DNA from: Escallonia rubra
Taxonomy: Eukaryota; Streptophyta; Magnoliopsida; Escalloniales; Escalloniaceae
Direction of reading: 5' to 3'
NCBI GenBank assembly: GCA_033065855.1
Contig: JAVXUO010001871.1
Span: 186,001-250,000 of the forward strand
DNA: 64,000 nt
Program-made: the position numbers and the translations under genes
Shown here: positions 40,792 to 53,559 of the stretch, piece by piece
Layout: the number at the start of each line of letters is the position of its first letter
How positions within the stretch are numbered: position 1 is the stretch's first letter
Notes under the pieces: generated by a model
What the model was told of the DNA's origin: nothing
Database searches by the model: none
The model's input: only the letters and a program-made list of their open reading frames with translations

Positions 40792-42172
40792 TAAGTAAAT
40801 TGGTCAAATACACGTAGGTACCCTGGAACTACCACAAAGTCTCAATTAAGGGTCCCAAAGTTTAATTTTTACACATAAGGGCTTGTAACTCCAAATTTGC
40901 AGCAAGTAAATACATCCGTCCAAATTTTTAACGATCTAGATAAACTGTCAGGGGCAATTTCGTCAAGTCAAATTTGTTTTCTTAAAACCCTAGTTTGAAA
41001 ACATTCTCAAACCTTCAACTACCCCACTGCCGTCAACTGACAATCACCGTCGGTGCCATCTTATCACAGCACCACCGGCGAAGACTACAACCACTGAGTG
41101 CACAACCATCGCCGCTCACAAACCATCACCGCTCGCCCCATCTCTACACTCACGGGCACTACACAGCCACCATAACACCGGCAAACCACCAAATCCCCTA
41201 GCACCGTCAGCCTCATCGCGCGCAGTATCATCGATGGCCAGATCGTCCACCTAAAACCACCATGAGATCAGCCTCACCACCACATCACCAAATCAGCACA
41301 GCCCGCCGGCATCACTGCGCCATCATAGCAGCGCCACCGACACCCAGATCAGTATCGTTGGTGGCCCAATTGATCGCAAAACCATTTAATTACCTCAGAT
41401 CCACCGCTGACCAATACTGTCCAACGACCAACACCGCTCCCCTATCACCACGATCCACTACCGACCAACACCGCTCCCCCATCACCACAATCTCTCTTCG
41501 ACCCCTCCTGATCCACCTTAAATCCTTGTTCAACCAACAACTCACACATCAGCAGTGGTGTGCAAGAGCAGATGACTTACCGCCACCAACAAACACACAC
41601 ACACACATACATCAGCACAATCACCACTGCAAATCGCACGCCAAGTGCCACCAACGGCCACCAATCGACCACCCATGAGACGGCCTCCATTAATCAGCCC
41701 ACCCACGGCCGCTGTTGGTTAAGTCCTACCATCAGGGCTCCATCCATGCTGCCGTAATAATTCCCAGCACAACCACCACTGTCAGAGACCGAGGGCCATC
41801 AACGGCCATTAATCAGTCACCCATGAGATGCCGTCGCGCCTCTCACTCTCATCATGTTAAGTTTCTAGTGGAATTGAATGAACCGAAAATGCTCTTTGAA
41901 AACAAACAAAGAAGTTCTGCTTCGTGATGCTTCTTGAGATGCCAACTTACGAAAAGTGCCCATGACGGAAGCCCAAAATGAAACCCAAAATATGGAAACC
42001 CAAAATTGCCCCTGACGGAAAAGGCTGAATCGTTAGGAATTTGGACAGATGTACTTACTTGGTGCAAATTTGGAGTTACAGGCCCTTATGTGTAAAAATT
42101 AAACTTTGGGACCCTTAATTGAGACTTTGTGGTAGTTCCAGGGTACCTACGTGTATTTGACCCTAAGTAAAT
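40792..42172. mobile_element. MULE-2, complete, inserted in the CACTA element
   Basis: The element is 40801-42163, flanked by a perfect 9-bp duplication TAAGTAAAT (40792-40800, 42164-42172). The TIR is about 150 bp and begins GGTCAAATACACGTAGG, the same family as MULE-1 at the window start. The interior also shares the CTCCCCCATCACCACGATCC motif with MULE-1, in the opposite orientation. Long Pro/His/Thr-rich frames in it are compositional. It lacks a transposase. It is the youngest layer of the nest. Confidence 0.96.
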
Positions 42173-42773
42173 CCTTGTCTTGGCTCATAAGCCTTGCTGT
42201 GAATTGTTAACTTTACCAATCTGACTTGTTATTTGTAGTTGTAACCATTGCTATTGTACCTTGAAGAGCATACTAATATTAGCAACTTTGGTTCTTATTT
42301 ATTCAGGAAATGTGCATGTCTAGAATAAGTTACACATAAATCCAATCAACATTACACACAACAACAGGTCAAAGATCCTACCATCTGAAGTAACAAAAAT
42401 CCAAGCTTAGTACCTCTCAGAGAATAATGACCATTAGCATCCCTAGGTTGTAAGAAAATGCCGCTCCAATTTATTAGCTGTATCATTAGTAAAAGAACCT
42501 AGTTAAGTCCCAATTCATGTAGCACCCCCACACACACCCCAAAAACTTAAAATTAAATCAATCATCAATTATGGTTGTATCAAAATCTGGTTCGTATACC
42601 ATCCAAGACAGAAGAGACATAGGGTAAGAATGACCAATGGTTCTTGGTTGCCATTTCGCAGTGAACTGAGCCAAAAGACAAATGGTTCAGAAATGGAGTG
42701 TGGAAAGATTAAACGAACAAAAAAAAAATGCAAATCAACAAATATTAAAATAGTGGAAATTGAGAGGTGAAAA

Positions 42774-43005
42774 ATAAATGGTACACTACAGCAATGAGTT
42801 TGGAATACCGGGGTATAAGACTTACAATCTTACATGATCATGTCACGCATGTTGGAACTGTCCCCCCCCCCCCCAACCCCCTCTCTTACAATAAGTGGTA
42901 TACTACAGCAATGAGTCTGGAATACCGGGGTATATCACTTACAATCTTACATGATCATGTCACACATGTTGGAACTGTAACCCAACCCCCCCCCCCCCTC
43001 GCTTT
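42774..43005. repeat. Tandem duplication of about 123 bp ending in C homopolymers
   Basis: Two copies run from TGGTA(C/T)ACTACAGCAATGAG through CATGTTGGAACTG, each followed by a run of C (42859-42874 and about 42984-42998). The copies differ at few bases. Confidence 0.9.
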
Positions 43006-43739
43006 CTACATCTCTGCAACTCTCTAGTGAGGAAAACTGATGTTAGTGGGACATAAGGAAAAAAAGGCGTACATATAGAAAAACATATATATATAGAGAG
43101 AGAGATAAATAGAGTATACGAAGCAAAGCCTTTTTGTAAATTCTTTCAGAATTTAGTATTTTTTTCCTCTTCTTTTCAGGTCCTTGTAGTATATGAATTA
43201 TCTATCATCATCTTGCACTCTCTCAAATGAATCATATTCCCGATACACTTTGAAAGAGATTGTTGCAAAAAAAAAATCTACGTCATTGACTTCTTTATTA
43301 GGTAACGAAGCGTTAGAGATGTCCTTTTTCCGAAACAGTTGATGCTATGAAGAAAGTCCTTATATATGCTAAAATGGGTTGTATTAGAACTCTTGGGATT
43401 GAAGAATCAGTACTGTGATGGGAGAACTGTGACTGACCTGAGTAGGGGTTGTGTTTGAGAGCAATGAATTGGATGGTCGGGTTTTCAACTACAGCATTCG
43501 ATTCCCAGCAGTCATCTGGTGCCTCATGTGATGAATAAGCACTTACATGTATCCCCAATTCCCCACAAAACTGTCATAGCTTTGTCTGTCTCCACACTGG
43601 GTGCAATTCAACCTACCCCAAAATCAACGTTATAAAAAAATAAACACGATAACCAAGCAGGTTAGGCTTATCGCCAAAAGCTGGACAAATACAACTGGTA
43701 TGCACCAGGCACCAGCTATGCCAAAAAATACAAAAGCGT

Positions 43740-44565
43740 ACTTGATTAACAGCAGGAGGGACAGAGGCAAAATTCAAAAGCTTTTGGATCTTTCTGCAAG
43801 AGAAATTGCTCACACCAATGCCCCTGCACAAACCCATCTCAAGGCATTTCTCCATCCCAAACCCTGTGGTCTCCTGGTCCAGAGGTTCAAATTCATCTTC
43901 CTTGGGAATAGCACAAGCAACCCATGGCTTCAACTTCACTGGCCAGTGCACCAAGTACACATCAACATACTCCATCTCAAGATTCCTACAACATGAGAAG
44001 GTAGAAGTTTCATGTAAGAAAACTGGATATATATTATGTTCCCATGGAATTGCATTGCAAGAGCCTGCAAATATGATTACTTTAGAGTTTGCTTGAGTGC
44101 TGACTGCTGAGACTGGATCATGATGATCACTTCCCCATAACTTAGACGTCACGAAAAAATGTCGCTTCACTCGACTCTCCCATCGATAATAACTTCTCTT
44201 CGAGCAGTTCCCACAGATGGCTCAGAACCATATATCTCCGCGGTATCAAAATGCATGTAACCCATCTGCACACATATAACAGATATTAATCAAACACATT
44301 CACAAGGTATATACACCTAATGATGCAGAACAAGCGCGTGAGTTCACGTGCAGGCATGAAAGCACGCAAAACACTTCATCTGCAGTTGCCGGATGAGAGG
44401 AATGTATGAAAGTAATATGAGAGCAGGCCATATGGCACCTTAAGAGCCATTTGGATGGCTAGTTCAGTGGCGTCTCTATCATTCCCAAAGGAGTAAGTAC
44501 CAAAACCAAGGTTGGGAATTGTGATGCCACAGTTCAGTTTTGCCTGATGAGCCCTCATCTCTCCT
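43740..44565 (-). pseudogene. Aldo-keto reductase gene fragment captured by CACTA
   Basis: Four exon pieces lie in order on the minus strand. The first (to 44439) encodes IPNLGFGTYSFGNDRDATEL with AIQMALK at a GT donor. The second (from 44265) encodes MGYMHFDTAEIYGSEPSVGT, with the catalytic Asp and Tyr of the family. The third encodes FVTSKLWGSDHHDPVSA, and the last (about 43994-43740) encodes NLEMEYVDVYLVHWPVKLKP, GFGMEKCLEMGLCRGIGVSN and FSCRKIQKLL. The match is to the plant AKR4 group (chalcone and codeinone reductase relatives), NADPH-dependent enzymes. A frameshift plus stop separates pieces two and three, and the 3' end is missing. Confidence 0.9.
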
Positions 44566-45184
44566 GTGCAACCACCACCCATTTCACAAGAACTCAAGAT
44601 TTGTGAAGAGATTCTGCCTGTGGAGTTGTGCTTGTAGCTACACATATTTATAGTTGTGCACCCACTGAAAGTCAAACAATATTTTAACATGTTTCCTGAA
44701 GACAACAAGAATTGAGTACAAAATTAAGAAGATCACAATCCTCTGTAAATTCTTTATTCTTTCAGAATTTAGGTCCTCGTCTGAAACAAATTGTTATGCT
44801 CAAATAAATCATATTCCCGATACACTTTGAGAAGCCACAACAAGATTGTTGTGTTCAAGGTATTGTTATTGAAAAGTGTGCATCCTATTGCTCAATCAAT
44901 CAGAGATTAGCATGAGATTTATCATAATCTCTCAGAAATACCCATCTAAGCTCACAAAATCAAAAGCTTCATCTGCAAATACGTCTTTTGCCATCTCAGG
45001 GCAACTAAGAAACCGGTACTTATGGTCTTTCTTAATTGTATAACAGACTAAATCAAATGCAAGTATGATTACCAAATGAGCACTTTGCATTCGGTCTCAT
45101 CCGGAGGTACAATTAAGTCTAAAAAAAAACTACTAAACACTAGCAGAGAAAAATATCCATACCCATCAGCATGACCGCACTGGC

Positions 45185-46312
45185 CAGGCCATGATAAAAT
45201 AGCAGCCAACAGGCGCCCAGTGCTAAAATTACTCTTCAACAAGTGGGTTAAGCGTGCGATCTTCTTTACACTTCTCTAGTTTCCTCAGGACATGCTTCCT
45301 CTTCTTTGTCTCCTCCGGAGCAGCATCAGCCTTATCTGAACTAGTTAATCAGCACACCATAATGTAGCAATCCATAGATATATTTGGCACTCGAAGTCAC
45401 ATCTGACAAAAAAAATGCAAAAGTATTGTAGATTGTCAGCCAACCAACAATTAGCTAATGACAGGTCTTACAATTCAGGCATGATGGATCAAGATAGGTG
45501 TACAAGAAGGAAAGGTTGCAAGACATTTTGCCGTAAATGTACATAAGGAGCACAGAATTGATGCAAGTCAAAAGAAAATTGTTGCAATTAGAAATGATAT
45601 ATCCCCTCTGGTAAAAATTATACAGTCCATTAAGAAAAGTCACTTTAAGAACTGAAAATAGAATCTTACGGAAGAATCTAAAAAAAAAAAGAGATGTATA
45701 TTGTTTATGCACGTACTCTAATGCCAAAGGATAGGGGAGAAATACAAGTATAGCATTTTTATATGACAAATTTTGTGATTGTATCATGTCTAAACTATTT
45801 GGGCATAACATTACAAAATCGAAGTCCTCTTTAGTACTCAAAACCACTAAATAATGCAAAATACTGAAAGCAATAGGTGCTGAAGCACACTGAAGCTTGT
45901 TTCGATCTAACAATCTTTTTATTGTGCATCATTGTAAGAACTAAAAAGATTAAGTCTAACATCAGTAGACATGTCCCAAAAAAAATGTTTAACAAAGACT
46001 CCAATACCTGCCCTTCTTTTTTTCCAGAACCAGCAGATTCATTTTTTGCAACCAACATCAAGCCATAGTGCTGAAGATAATACTGCTTAAATGGCGCAAC
46101 ATCGATTTGAGTAATTGCGCCCTTCACTAAGGTCTGGGTCTTAACCAACTCATTGTTCGATGCATTGCATACAACATCCAAAAGTGTAGCCTTTCTTGTC
46201 ACAGCCTCATTGCCCCAAGAGAAGTTCCATGTATCCAACCTCAATGCACGCCACTTCACATCCTCACCATGACCTCTAATCCTCCGAACTGTCTTCTGGT
46301 TTAGTACCAACT
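45185..46312 (-). pseudogene. RPS8: Ribosomal protein S8 gene fragment captured by CACTA
   Basis: The upstream exon (46310-46015) encodes [53 protein letters not shown] and [11 protein letters not shown], clearly eukaryotic ribosomal protein eS8. A second piece (about 45345-45185) encodes APEETKKRKHVLRKLEK and, after stops and a frameshift, GRLLAAILSWPGQCGHADGY. Introns are kept, so the source was genomic. Substitutions in conserved positions (for example Gly to Trp) and stops show it is non-functional. The N-terminus is missing. Confidence 0.92.
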
Positions 46313-46329
46313 GGTAGTTCCTTTTTGTA

Positions 46330-47540
46330 GATTCTTGTAGATCTTACTTTAGTGGTCTGACCAGCCCAATGATACCGAGTCAGTCTTCTCTTTAGAAACT
46401 TAAAAAAGGGTATGTCATCCCAATAAGTTCATTATGCTATACAATGTCTAAATGACTAGAAATAGCAAGTTTTACTTGTTAACCCCTTTGGTCTAATCCC
46501 TTAGGCTACAGATTTTCTACTTGTTAGTAACCTTTGGTCTACCAATTTAACATTAAGCATTAAACCAGTAGAGAATTGTCTGCTTTTGTCTGTGTAATAG
46601 CAACTACACGCCTACAAAGAATGAGGTCAATCAGCCACAAACTCAACCCAATGCAGACATTCACAACCCATTAAGTAATTTAAGCCAATAAACAATTAAA
46701 TGAACGTATAGAGATGAATTCACTCAAATTACTAGGCATACCCACATATTCTCTGCTATTCACTGATAACTTTGAACCCAAACCAGAGCTCATAAAACTG
46801 ATCAAAATGCAAAATTCAGTCATTGACAAAAAGATGCAACTTACAGTAATCTCAAATTGGTTCTCAATGTAGATCAAATTTGGGGCAATTCTCATCGACA
46901 ATGAACAAAGTGACTGCAAACAAAAAGGGTTTAAATGAGAGAAGAAGAAACAAAGAATTGAGAACAAGAGAAGCGAGAAAGAGAAGATACCAGGGGAACA
47001 TTTGATGTTGTATGAAGAGAGATGGTGAGATCTGAAACCAATTGACTATAGACGTTATATCTTATGGAGAAGAAAGAGAATGAGAAGAAGAAGTGAAGTG
47101 TGGTTTGGTGGTGTCTGTGATTGACAAAGGAACAGAAAGAAGGATGTCATACCTGATACTGTGGCGGCACCATGAGATAGAGAGAGAGGTGGTGGCGGCG
47201 GAGTGTAGCATAGCGGCATCGGAGCGGCGGAGTGTAGCATAGCGGCATCGGAGGAAAGTAGTGGCAACGGGAAGAGATCACCGGTAGAGCCTTCGCTGGT
47301 CACCCGCCACCGTCGCCGGTCACTCGCTGGTCTTCTCTTGGCATATCTTGATTTGAGGGAGGGCAGGAGGGAGGGAGAGAGAGAGAGAGAGAGCCCCTGT
47401 AGCCTTCGCTCGTCGGCTAGAGAGAGATGCGAGAGTGAGACTGAGAAAGTCGGACACTAGATCGAGCAGAGGCGCAAGAGAGAGAGAGGGGGGGGAGAAA
47501 AAGCAAAAAGCAGAGTATATTTATTTATTTTTGGCTTCTC
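46330..47540. other. CACTA interior, nothing firmly recognised
   Basis: AT-rich to about 47050, then GC- and GA-rich with a duplicated GGCGGAGTGTAGCATAGCGG (47197-47250) and a (GA)n run near 47370-47392. The latter part looks like the 5' untranslated region of a captured gene upstream of RPS8 in the same orientation, but this is a guess. Confidence 0.4.
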
Positions 47541-47795
47541 GACGAATTATATTCGTCGCTAAATGTGAAAAGTAAGTCAAAAGAAGCGCCCAAAATCTTT
47601 TTCCTTCCCACTTCTCGTTGAACATATTTTGACAAATTAACAGATTCATCGAAAAAAATAATGATTTATTGACGAATAAATGCATTCGTCAAGAAATATT
47701 GGACTATTATTGACGAACTCGGCATTCGTCAACGTTTATCTACCTTTGTTGACGAACCTAAATTCGTCGAGAATTTATTTGTCGCTAAATGCCAA
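47540..47795. repeat. CACTA right subterminal repeats
   Basis: Dense TTCGTC/GACGAA motifs such as TTATTGACGAA and ATTCGTCAAGAA are in inverted arrangement relative to the left end. Confidence 0.9.
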
Positions 47796-48562
47796 ATTTC
47801 TTGTAGTGACCCAAGGAGCAGTAGACGTGGCTTTCTCCGTTCAAGATTCTGGTGCTAGTGTGCTACTGACTCAGATCTGGTGCGCAGATGAAGAGAAGCG
47901 GATCTGGGACTCAGATCTGTGGTAGCAACTTTGCTGGCGGCAAATTCCGTAGCTGTGGATCTGGATCTGCTAGTTATTTGTAGGTTTGGTGAGGGGCTTA
48001 CGAATGGCACCGCAAGGATGGTGGGCGGTGGCTAGTTGGTGGCGCAATTGGAAATGGCTCAATGGTGGATGGTGGGGTGGTCAGATATGGTGGATGGGTG
48101 CGATCGCCGGCGGGTGGGTTGGCAGTGGGTTTTCATGCGGGATGGAGGTGGGAATTGTAGGTTGGTTGCCGTGGAGGGTTTGCTTGCAAGTCAGGTGGTG
48201 ACAAGGGTTTGTAAGTTGGTGGTGGTAGTGTGGTCGGTAAGGGTAGTGGTAGAAACAAGTGGGTTGGCGAGGGTGAGGGTGGGGGAAGAAGATAATCTGA
48301 TGGGTCCAAATGGAAAGATCGACTGAGGATTTGACTACGTGGAAATGACATGGACACCATGTCATTTATAAAGGGCAACGAGACTATTTTGCCCCTAAAA
48401 AATTAACAGACGTGTGGTCAAAGGCCATATTGACCGTCATTTGGTGCAAAAAATCAAGATTTTTAAAATTTTGGTGTTGGGTGCCAATTTTAAAACCCTA
48501 GGGTGCTGGGTGCAACTGACCCTCAAGTACAGGGTGTAGCGTAAAATTAACCCTAGAATTAA

Positions 48563-50760
48563 TGAGCTTTCCCGAAGCTTGTGAGGAGAGGATGCAATTG
48601 GACCAGCCTATAGAGCAACCCTCCGGTCAAAGTTCAATATATCCAAAAATAACAGAGAATAGAGAAGAACAGAAAGTCATAAGAAAAAGTTTCAGCATAA
48701 AAGACCTTTAATAATCATGTAGATGAGAAAGGAAAACATAAGAATCAGGGGACTAACAGAGAAAATGCTAAATTTGGCCATTATTGCTATTTGTACAAGA
48801 CAAATAACCATGGCGTCAGAATTTTTTTTGTATAAATGCACGAGGTACAAATGGCCAGTCATTTTGGAAAGGACGACTTCTCTTACTGGCAAAATTAATT
48901 AAATTTAAGTGACCAATTGTTCTATTCTTGCTTTAATACTCAACAAGAATCACGTGATATTTCGTATGTCGATAGTGGTTGCTCAAACGACATGACCAGC
49001 AACAAAGGTTGCTTTGTCACTCTAGATGAAAATACATAACCTAAAGTTACGCTTGCTGCTGGTAATAAAAAGCAAAAAAAAAATGAGGGAAGAGACTTAA
49101 TTGTTGTATTCAAAAGAACTGATGATTCTAAGTACATTATGATATTGTTTACGTTCTGGGCTTGGTGCATAATCTACTTAGTGTTGGCTGATTCACTCAA
49201 AGAGGCTATAAACTTGACTTGAATTTAATAAAATATGTGTCTTATTCTTGATAAGCAAAAGAGGCGGCTTACTACAGTTGTTAATATGTCCGACAATAAA
49301 GTCTTTGGCTCTTTTAATACCACTTAAGAAAATAATTGCTTTGAAATATGAAGTTTTGGATGAGTCTAAGTTCTGGCATTTGAGGTATGGCCATCCGAGT
49401 TTTAAAAGCCTTAAAGTTGTTTGAAACAAAAGGATATGGTGCTTGGCCTGCCAAATGTATAAAAAAGAATATATATGAAGGCTACATTTATAGAAAGATG
49501 CATAGGCTACCTTTCCCTAAAACATTTTGGAGGGCTAGAGATCCGCTTGAACTTGTGCATGCTGATATTTGGGGATCTTTTAGAACTCTCTCTTGTTGGA
49601 AAAAAGGTACTTTTTTTTTCATTCATTGATGATTCTAGCAGATGACATGGGTAGAAGTTTGCTCGAAGGTAGAAGTTTGCCAAAACATTTTTGGGCCAAT
49701 GCTGTTAATACGGCTGTTTATATCCATAATAGATCCCCCACTAAAGTTGTGCAGACCACTCCTTTTGAAGCTTGGTTTAAGAGAAAACCAAAAGTAGAGC
49801 ATTTTAGATTCTTAAAAAGTGTTGCTAGTGCCCACATCCAAAAAGAAAACAAAGAAAATTTTGACGAAAAAGGAGATAAGTGTAATTTTATTGCATAGAG
49901 TGGTGAATCAAACGGCTATCATTTCTACAAGCCCGACTCAAGAGATGTTTATTTTTTATGCAACGGAAAGATGGAAATGGAGCAACAGTGCACCTCAAGG
50001 ACAAAAACTATTGGACGAATAATTGTTGCCAACAGGAAGTGACTCGTGCCCAAGGGCAACTTTCAGCGCGAACACATCATTTTCTCCACCTCCAGCTTTA
50101 TCTCATCCTAGAAAGATGCTACTGTTGCAAGAAATCTATGAAAGCTTTGATGTAGCACTCTTTGCATGTGTATCTCAAAAGTTCGAAGACATTGCAAAGG
50201 AGAATGTATGGATCGAAGCTACGAGCAAGGAGATAAAATTGATTGAGAAAAATCAAACTTGAAAATTGGTTGACAAGCCCAAGAATAAGAAGATGGACTC
50301 AAATGGGTCTAAAAAGTCAAGAATAATGAAGATGGACTGGTGCAAAAATGCCAGGCACGCTTAGTCGCCAAAGGATACTCTCAGTAGCCCGTAGACTTTG
50401 AAGAAATGTTTGTGCCTGTAATTCGTATGGAGATAATAAGGATGGTCCTTGGTTTTGCAGCCCAACAGAGGTTGTTTGTTTATCAACTGGATGTCCAATC
50501 AACGCTTCTGAATGCTCAAGTTGAGGAAAAGGTTTAGATGGAGCAACCGCAAGGCTATACATCAAGGGAGATGAAAACAATGTCAATCGGCTACGTAAAG
50601 ACTTACATGGAATAAAACCAGGTGCCACATGCTTGGAATGGGAAGCTATATAAGTATTTGCTTCAACAAGGATTTGTCAAAAGCCCAAGTGAACCGTCAC
50701 TCTACGTGAAAATACAAGGTAATGAAGACTTTCTCATTTTATGCATTTATGTTGACTAGT
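48563..50760 (+). pseudogene. Ty1/copia polyprotein, second part, decayed
   Basis: This continues the Gag of 38306-38880. In order: the end of Gag, a protease-like DVSYVDSGCSNDM segment near 48960-48990 (usual DSGCSNHM), a pre-integrase piece (LPFPKTFWRARDPLELVHAD, IWGSFRT), an integrase C-terminal piece (SLPKHFWANAVNTAVYIHNR, SPTKV, TPFEAWFKRKP), and RT pieces (QPVDFEEMFVPVIRM-like, LFVYQLDVQS, SLYVKIQGNEDFLILCIYVD). At the RT active site the second Asp of YVDD is replaced by a stop. Parts of the integrase core are deleted. No downstream LTR was identified. Confidence 0.85.
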
Positions 50761-52589
50761 TAGAATCACGTACTTCGCATGTTACGTAGTGATTTGAAAA
50801 ACACAATAATGATTATCACAATTAAAATTAAACAAGTAAAATAGTCTCGAAGTATGAAAAGTCCATTGCACAAAACATGGTATTATTTTCAAATCTGAAT
50901 TGCTAATTCTAATTATCACTAATATTTGTCATTGTTATCATACTAATTTCTTTTTTTGCATCAAGTTACCACTAAAGAGAATTCTAATTGTTCCATATTA
51001 TATCTTGTTATCCAAGGTACACCGACATTATAATCAGTTACAAACATCTTTTACGAATATTTAATTCTCACTAAACAGTACAAGTTTGACATTACAGTAA
51101 TAAACGTGAAGAAAGTGTTTTAGAGACAACTAATGTCAACTGTATATATTAGAGTTCTTCAATTTCTTGTAATATATTTCTATGCATATATATAAGTTTA
51201 GGAATTGAAGCTGAGAATAAGTTTGTATTGTAACTATGTGATATTAACGAAAGTTGAAAAATAAAGTGTCTAACGGAAATGAGTTATGAATAATAAGTTT
51301 ATAAAAAAGGTTGTAAAATGAAAGGAGTTCGGAGCTTGAATGTTAAATCTTTGAAACCAAGAATGAAATAAACTCAAGAAATCTAGCAAGGTCACATATA
51401 GAAACTCAATTGTTTTGGTAACAAATCTAATTTCTATAGTTTTGAAGGATCTCTCTAAAGTTTTCTATCTTTCACTTTTAGAGTTTTAGCCTTTTTTTTC
51501 TTACAAGCATAATAGTAAAGTTAAAAATATCAAGACTTCCGACTTTTAGTATTATATCCATCTTATTTCTTTATGTACAGTGATTGCCATTTTTTGTAGT
51601 ACTAATTGTTGAGAGTCAAAATAGCCCATGTAGTTTATTTTCTTTTTGTAATGATCTAGTTTATTCATATACGTCTTATTTGAAGATTAAAGTAGAGAGT
51701 AAAACCTTTCAATTTTTTCTAATGTAAATTCCAAATTTTGAGTACAATTTCTCTATAACTACGTTTAATCTTAATGTTACTTTCTTTTTTTGACGTTCCA
51801 GTTGAAAAATATGTAGCCGGTGTACTCTAAATTTGTTTTGATAGTGTATTCTAAAGCTCTTTTTTATTTTTACCTAGCATGACCTTGTTCATCTTAGTAC
51901 TACAATAAAGCTACTAATTTAGTTATGCACGTAATCTAGCATATATTTTTCATACGACTTTATTGTTAATATATTTATATGATAATACCACACCTACTCA
52001 TCTAAAATGTTAATAATATGTGTGTTTATGTCTTTTCAAATGAATGTGTGAAGTTAATATGAGATAATTGAACGAAGTAAGTTCAATAATGTTCACAAAC
52101 AGAAGTTTTTATAGCTATGTACATTCGCATTATATTTAGATTACACAAACTCATCAAGAGTAATTTCTGACCCAGATCATTCATTGGATACTATGACCTT
52201 TATCATCAAATAAATAGGAAAAAAATATTAACTATGACATAAGGTTTTGAGAGTTAAGAAAATTATAATAACCTACTTTTTTTCCAAACACAAAATAAAA
52301 CCTAAGCTCATCACAAAAGTTGTAAAAAGAAGGTCTAGTCGAACTTGTAGATATTCTAGCTCGGTCCTATATCGGTAAATTTAAATTTGCAGTCATATGC
52401 AAAAGTTAATAGATGCAATAGCCGATCCATCCTAAAAAGAATATTAAAAAATAATATGATAGTACCTGGACTTAGGAACGATCCTCTTGTAATTCCCAAA
52501 ATTAAGGTGTTCATTTTATCGATTTTGATGATAGTAAGTTTCAAGGTTAGGTTTTGATAGGATTTTCTTTAAAGGTGAACAGATACTTA

Positions 52590-53270
52590 GCATCATACTT
52601 ATACGATTGGGCTAGATCCACTCACGCTTTGGTTGAAGTCAATTCTTTTGTTATAGAAAGATATGTTGATGAACTTTTAAACTATTCAACAATCAAATTT
52701 ATAAATGATTCCCAAAGATGTTATAATTTTGCCTCACCTTTTCAAGAACAAAAAACACCTTTTCTGAATTTATAAATTTAAAAAAAATAGTTTTTTAAAA
52801 AAATTAACCATTTTATCCTTGGGATCATTTTTATAGGTGGGGCAATATCGACATCCGTTTTGGTTAAATTCATACATATTTGTCACTTAAAGATGTATTA
52901 GTGAACTTTTAACCTCTTTAGCAGCAAATTATTTAAATTTGCTAAAAATATTGTAGGCTAGCCTCAACTTCTTAAAAGTCAAAAATACCTTAATTTTTTT
53001 AAACTTTTTATTTTTAAAAGGGTATTTTTAACGAAAAAATATTTAGTCGTTTAATCCATTGAGATTATATTATATGATGGGGTCAGATCCTCACCTAGTT
53101 TGGTTATATTCATTGTCTTTTGTCGCTAAAAGATGCATTAGTAAACTTTTATCCTTTTTAGTGGAAAAATATTTGAAGTTCGCCATAAAGGTTACAATTT
53201 AGCCTCACAATTTAAAATTTCTAACCCCTTGCGTATCAAAACTTGAGAGTTTTCAAACTAAAAAAAATAC
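52590..53270. repeat. Three diverged tandem units of about 240 bp
   Basis: Units near 52600, 52845 and 53090 share a TTTGGTT start, then AGATGTATTAGTGAACTTTT (with variants), then TTAGCCTCA and a run ending in a TTTAAAAGGGTA-like tail. Similarity is moderate, so the array is old. Confidence 0.65.
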
Positions 53271-53559
53271 TACCCATTTGAGCTCAAATAAATTGAAGTC
53301 TTTATTAATTGTTTTTCACCTATCAATTAAAAGAGAAGCATATGCAAAGACAGTAGTGTTAAAGTGGAACATGTTATCATGCAGATATATGGTATTACGG
53401 GTTACAGTGGATCATATAAAGACAATAACCATATGACAAATATATATGTTGTCATACAAATAAGGGTACAAACATCACTTACCTGCCACGAACTCAAATT
53501 ATAATAAGGAGTAGAATAGTACGATCTAGCAATTCTTATACATTTAAAAAAAAAAAAAA

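Larger units (their letters stand above)
39383..47811. mobile_element. CACTA (En/Spm) element carrying captured gene fragments
   Basis: The element is 39386-47808. Termini are CACTACAAGAAATTT at left and the inverted form at right, with a TIR of about 28 bp containing one mismatch and a 3-bp duplication ACC on each side. Both subterminal regions (about 39410-40000 and 47540-47790) are filled with inverted and direct TTCGTC/GACGAA motifs, the transposase-binding sites of this superfamily. No CACTA transposase is encoded. The interior has pieces of an aldo-keto reductase gene and of ribosomal protein S8, both on the minus strand, plus a nested MULE. Confidence 0.96.
38872..48562. mobile_element. 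MULE-4, long TIRs, containing a CACTA element
   Basis: The element is 38881-48553, with inverted repeats of about 160 bp starting GGGTTAATTTTACGC and flanked by a perfect 9-bp duplication TAGAATTAA (38872-38880, 48554-48562). Without the CACTA insertion it would be about 1.25 kb. The remaining interior (47812-48330) is G-rich with GGTGGATGG-type words, as in MULE-1/2, but has a different TIR family. No transposase is present. Confidence 0.95.
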
